From assembly GCA_014695195.1 (NCBI GenBank), contig JACJNW010000032.1, positions 62,001-126,000 on the forward strand: a stretch of DNA of 64,000 nucleotides, in the 5' to 3' direction. This stretch comes from Cyanobacteria bacterium FACHB-DQ100. Its GTDB lineage: Bacteria; Cyanobacteriota; Cyanobacteriia; Leptolyngbyales; Leptolyngbyaceae. The position numbers were made by a program, and so were the translations under genes. Shown in pieces: positions 62,463 through 64,000 of this stretch; the first letter of the stretch is position 1, and each line of letters starts with the position of its first letter. The notes below the pieces were generated by a model. It was not told the DNA's origin, searched no databases, and saw only the letters and a list, made by a program, of their open reading frames with translations.

Positions 62463-63875
62463 CTAACTTTTGAGTCTGCGAATTCGACTGGTTTCTTCTA
62501 AGATACTTTCTACATCATCCTCACTCAGTTGTCGCACATAATTAACTTTCACTTCCTCTAACAGATCAATGACCAATGATTGAAGCTCTTGTAGCGATCG
62601 CTGTTGCTGCAATTCGGTCGTCAAATTCTGACCAAAGCTTTTCACCAGTTTGCTGATTAATTCTGCACCCTTTTTATCTTCAAGTGCCGTGACGATCGCC
62701 TCATACATACCGCTTGTCACTTCAGAAACTAATCGCTCATTGATTTGGCGCGGCAAATCTCCAACCAGCGGCATCGTTTTCAAGCCTTGATAAGCAGGCG
62801 ACTGACTCAAAACTTGATCGATCGTATGCCGCAACACTGCATCTAGTTCAGGCTTTATCTTGGGTAGAACTTTGTAAACAGTCGTCTGAACAAAATGTGT
62901 TGTTAATTCCTGAATTTCGTCGCGCTGATTGAGATCAATGTAAGGGCGATTCATCGACTGAGCAATCCAACGGGAAAACTCGCCCCGCTCGATCGTCGAT
63001 TGAAACCGATCGATCACCTGAGTTACCACCGCTTCTGCCATATCCTCTGAGATATTTGCGACAAAGCCTTGACTCGCTTGAGCGCGAATGTGGCTGAGAT
63101 CGATCAGTTTTGCGTGATCCAGTCGAACTGTGATCGGAATCACTCGCAGCCACCGGAAAAAGGGCAATAGCAGAAAGATGTCATACCATCGCCAAAGTGC
63201 CGCATCGAGCCAGCTTAAACTTCGATAACGCCGACTAAGATAGAAAGTCCGAGCGATAAACTCTAGCGCAAAGATGGCGATAAATGGAGCATCGATCGCC
63301 CAGAACCAATCGACAAATTCACCGTTTTCACCAATGCTGCGGTAATAGTTTGAAGCAATCAACGGACGGATCTCACGATTGAAAAATTGCAGTTCGTTAT
63401 TGATTCCGCGCTGGGTTAAGTTTTCTGTGCTCCAAAAGGTTGCGAATGCCTGTTTTGAAGATTCACGCCGACGCTCCTGAAAGATATGCTCTCGCATTCG
63501 ATTTTTGATTTTCTCTAGCGTTCCGCTTTTATTTGCGACTGCAAAGGGATTGGTATCAACCATCTCGGAACTGCGCGATCGCAATTCCTGTAATCTTGCT
63601 TGCACTGCCGGATTTTCTAATCCAGTTTGCTGAAGTTCCTGCTGTAACGCGTTAACAGTATCTAAATACGCTTCGGTGTCGCGATGTGGCTCAATTCCTT
63701 TGACCCGATCGTACCCCCGTGTCACACCGGGAAAATTACGAAGCCAGAAATCTCGCCACGGGATATACGACCAATCAAACGCCACCAGTCCTAAATTTGC
63801 CACTGCTAAAAATGCCATCGATCGCTCAAACAGCAGATTACGACGGAGCGGAGAGCGAGAAGGAGACGATCGCAT
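62463..63875 (-). CDS. Conserved cyanobacterial membrane protein, 470 residues
   Basis: A 470-residue protein with three or four membrane spans: MAFLAVANLGLVAFDWSYI near the N-terminus, WFWAIDAPFIAIFALEFIARTFYL (about 191-214) and YDIFLLLPFFRWLRVIP. The rest is an extended helical, charged cytoplasmic region. The middle span region resembles ion-channel voltage-sensor-like pieces (RTFYLSRRYRSLSW), but no pore is seen. It is found in cyanobacteria as hypothetical protein. Divergent from trmFO. Confidence 0.75.
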   Translation of the reverse strand: MRSSPSRSPLRRNLLFERSMAFLAVANLGLVAFDWSYIPWRDFWLRNFPGVTRGYDRVKGIEPHRDTEAYLDTVNALQQELQQTGLENPAVQARLQELRSRSSEMVDTNPFAVANKSGTLEKIKNRMREHIFQERRRESSKQAFATFWSTENLTQRGINNELQFFNREIRPLIASNYYRSIGENGEFVDWFWAIDAPFIAIFALEFIARTFYLSRRYRSLSWLDAALWRWYDIFLLLPFFRWLRVIPITVRLDHAKLIDLSHIRAQASQGFVANISEDMAEAVVTQVIDRFQSTIERGEFSRWIAQSMNRPYIDLNQRDEIQELTTHFVQTTVYKVLPKIKPELDAVLRHTIDQVLSQSPAYQGLKTMPLVGDLPRQINERLVSEVTSGMYEAIVTALEDKKGAELISKLVKSFGQNLTTELQQQRSLQELQSLVIDLLEEVKVNYVRQLSEDDVESILEETSRIRRLKS

Positions 63876-63956
63876 AAGTTCAAACCAGCACTGACTTTCC
63901 TAGATTGATCATAGAACCGTTTATCCTAGATAAGGACTCGATCGAAAGTGTTGACT

Positions 63957-64000
63957 ATGACCGAACTTTCTCCAATTCATGTCATTGGCGGCGGATTAGC
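63957..64000 (+). CDS. trmFO: TrmFO, tRNA (uracil-54-C5) methyltransferase, start only
   Basis: The last 44 bases encode TELSPIHVIGGGLA, the FAD-binding start of TrmFO (folate-dependent m5U54 tRNA methyltransferase; typical start PIHVIGGGLAGTEAA). It runs off the window. The identification rests on these 14 residues; GidA-like relatives would be the main alternative. Confidence 0.7.
   Translation, partial: MTELSPIHVIGGGL

Overview
The window is a piece of a cyanobacterial chromosome. The octamer GCGATCGC (HIP1) is scattered throughout. Several genes are close to diagnostic for the phylum: the AAR/ADO alkane pair, SasA with its KaiB-like sensor domain, a KaiB-like protein next to CofH, a TrmFO start, and an ebo cluster. 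Many short cyanobacteria-type hypotheticals and Uma2 genes fit the same picture. Nothing in the window fixes the genus; a Leptolyngbya-like filamentous strain is a guess. No rRNA, tRNA or CRISPR array was seen.

Layout. 1-3.9 kb: an OmpR-type two-component pair (kinase cut by the window edge), a Uma2 protein, a class 3 lipase and an SDR. 4.1-10.9 kb: a complete eboABCDEF operon followed by a cytochrome P450. 13.1-24.8 kb: a sulfur island. A leftward operon encodes an AsfA-like flavoprotein, an AsfB-like ferredoxin, a HEAT-repeat protein, an Mrp ATPase and two putative sulfite/sulfate exporters. A divergent LysR gene has an ABC-type solute-binding domain fused to its C-terminus. Facing it is an SsuABC-like transporter whose binding protein carries a NosL-like tail. 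25.3-29.2 kb: a HerA/DUF87 ATPase and the AAR/ADO pair. 29.3-32.9 kb: accessory DNA with an orphan sugar-type permease, two small two-gene modules, a collapsed DNA methyltransferase and a VapBC pair with a broken toxin. 33.5-37.6 kb: an ECF sigma/anti-sigma pair, a CHRD protein, a DUF3445 protein and a truncated Uma2. 37.7-64 kb: mostly housekeeping or conserved genes (ilvA, ppa, MBL hydrolase, HdeD, response regulators, GDSL hydrolase, tldD, sasA, a Kef-type transporter, a site-2 protease, an AarF kinase, a DegT aminotransferase, fetB, KaiB-like/cofH, DUF3352, nth, trmFO).

How the genes work together. The most interesting unit is the sulfur island. By comparison with the asfRABC aryl-sulfonate genes of Pseudomonas putida, it reads as uptake of an organosulfonate, reductive or oxidative desulfonation by a flavoprotein/ferredoxin pair, and disposal of the sulfite released. 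The HEAT protein and Mrp ATPase would be maturation factors. The regulator appears to sense the substrate with a domain copied from the transporter. This is inference from gene families and layout; the substrate is unknown.

A second theme is a family of five GC-rich palindromic repeats between 21.3 and 36.1 kb. They have two kinds of ends, match no coding gene and look like non-autonomous mobile elements. Three of the five sit between convergent genes.
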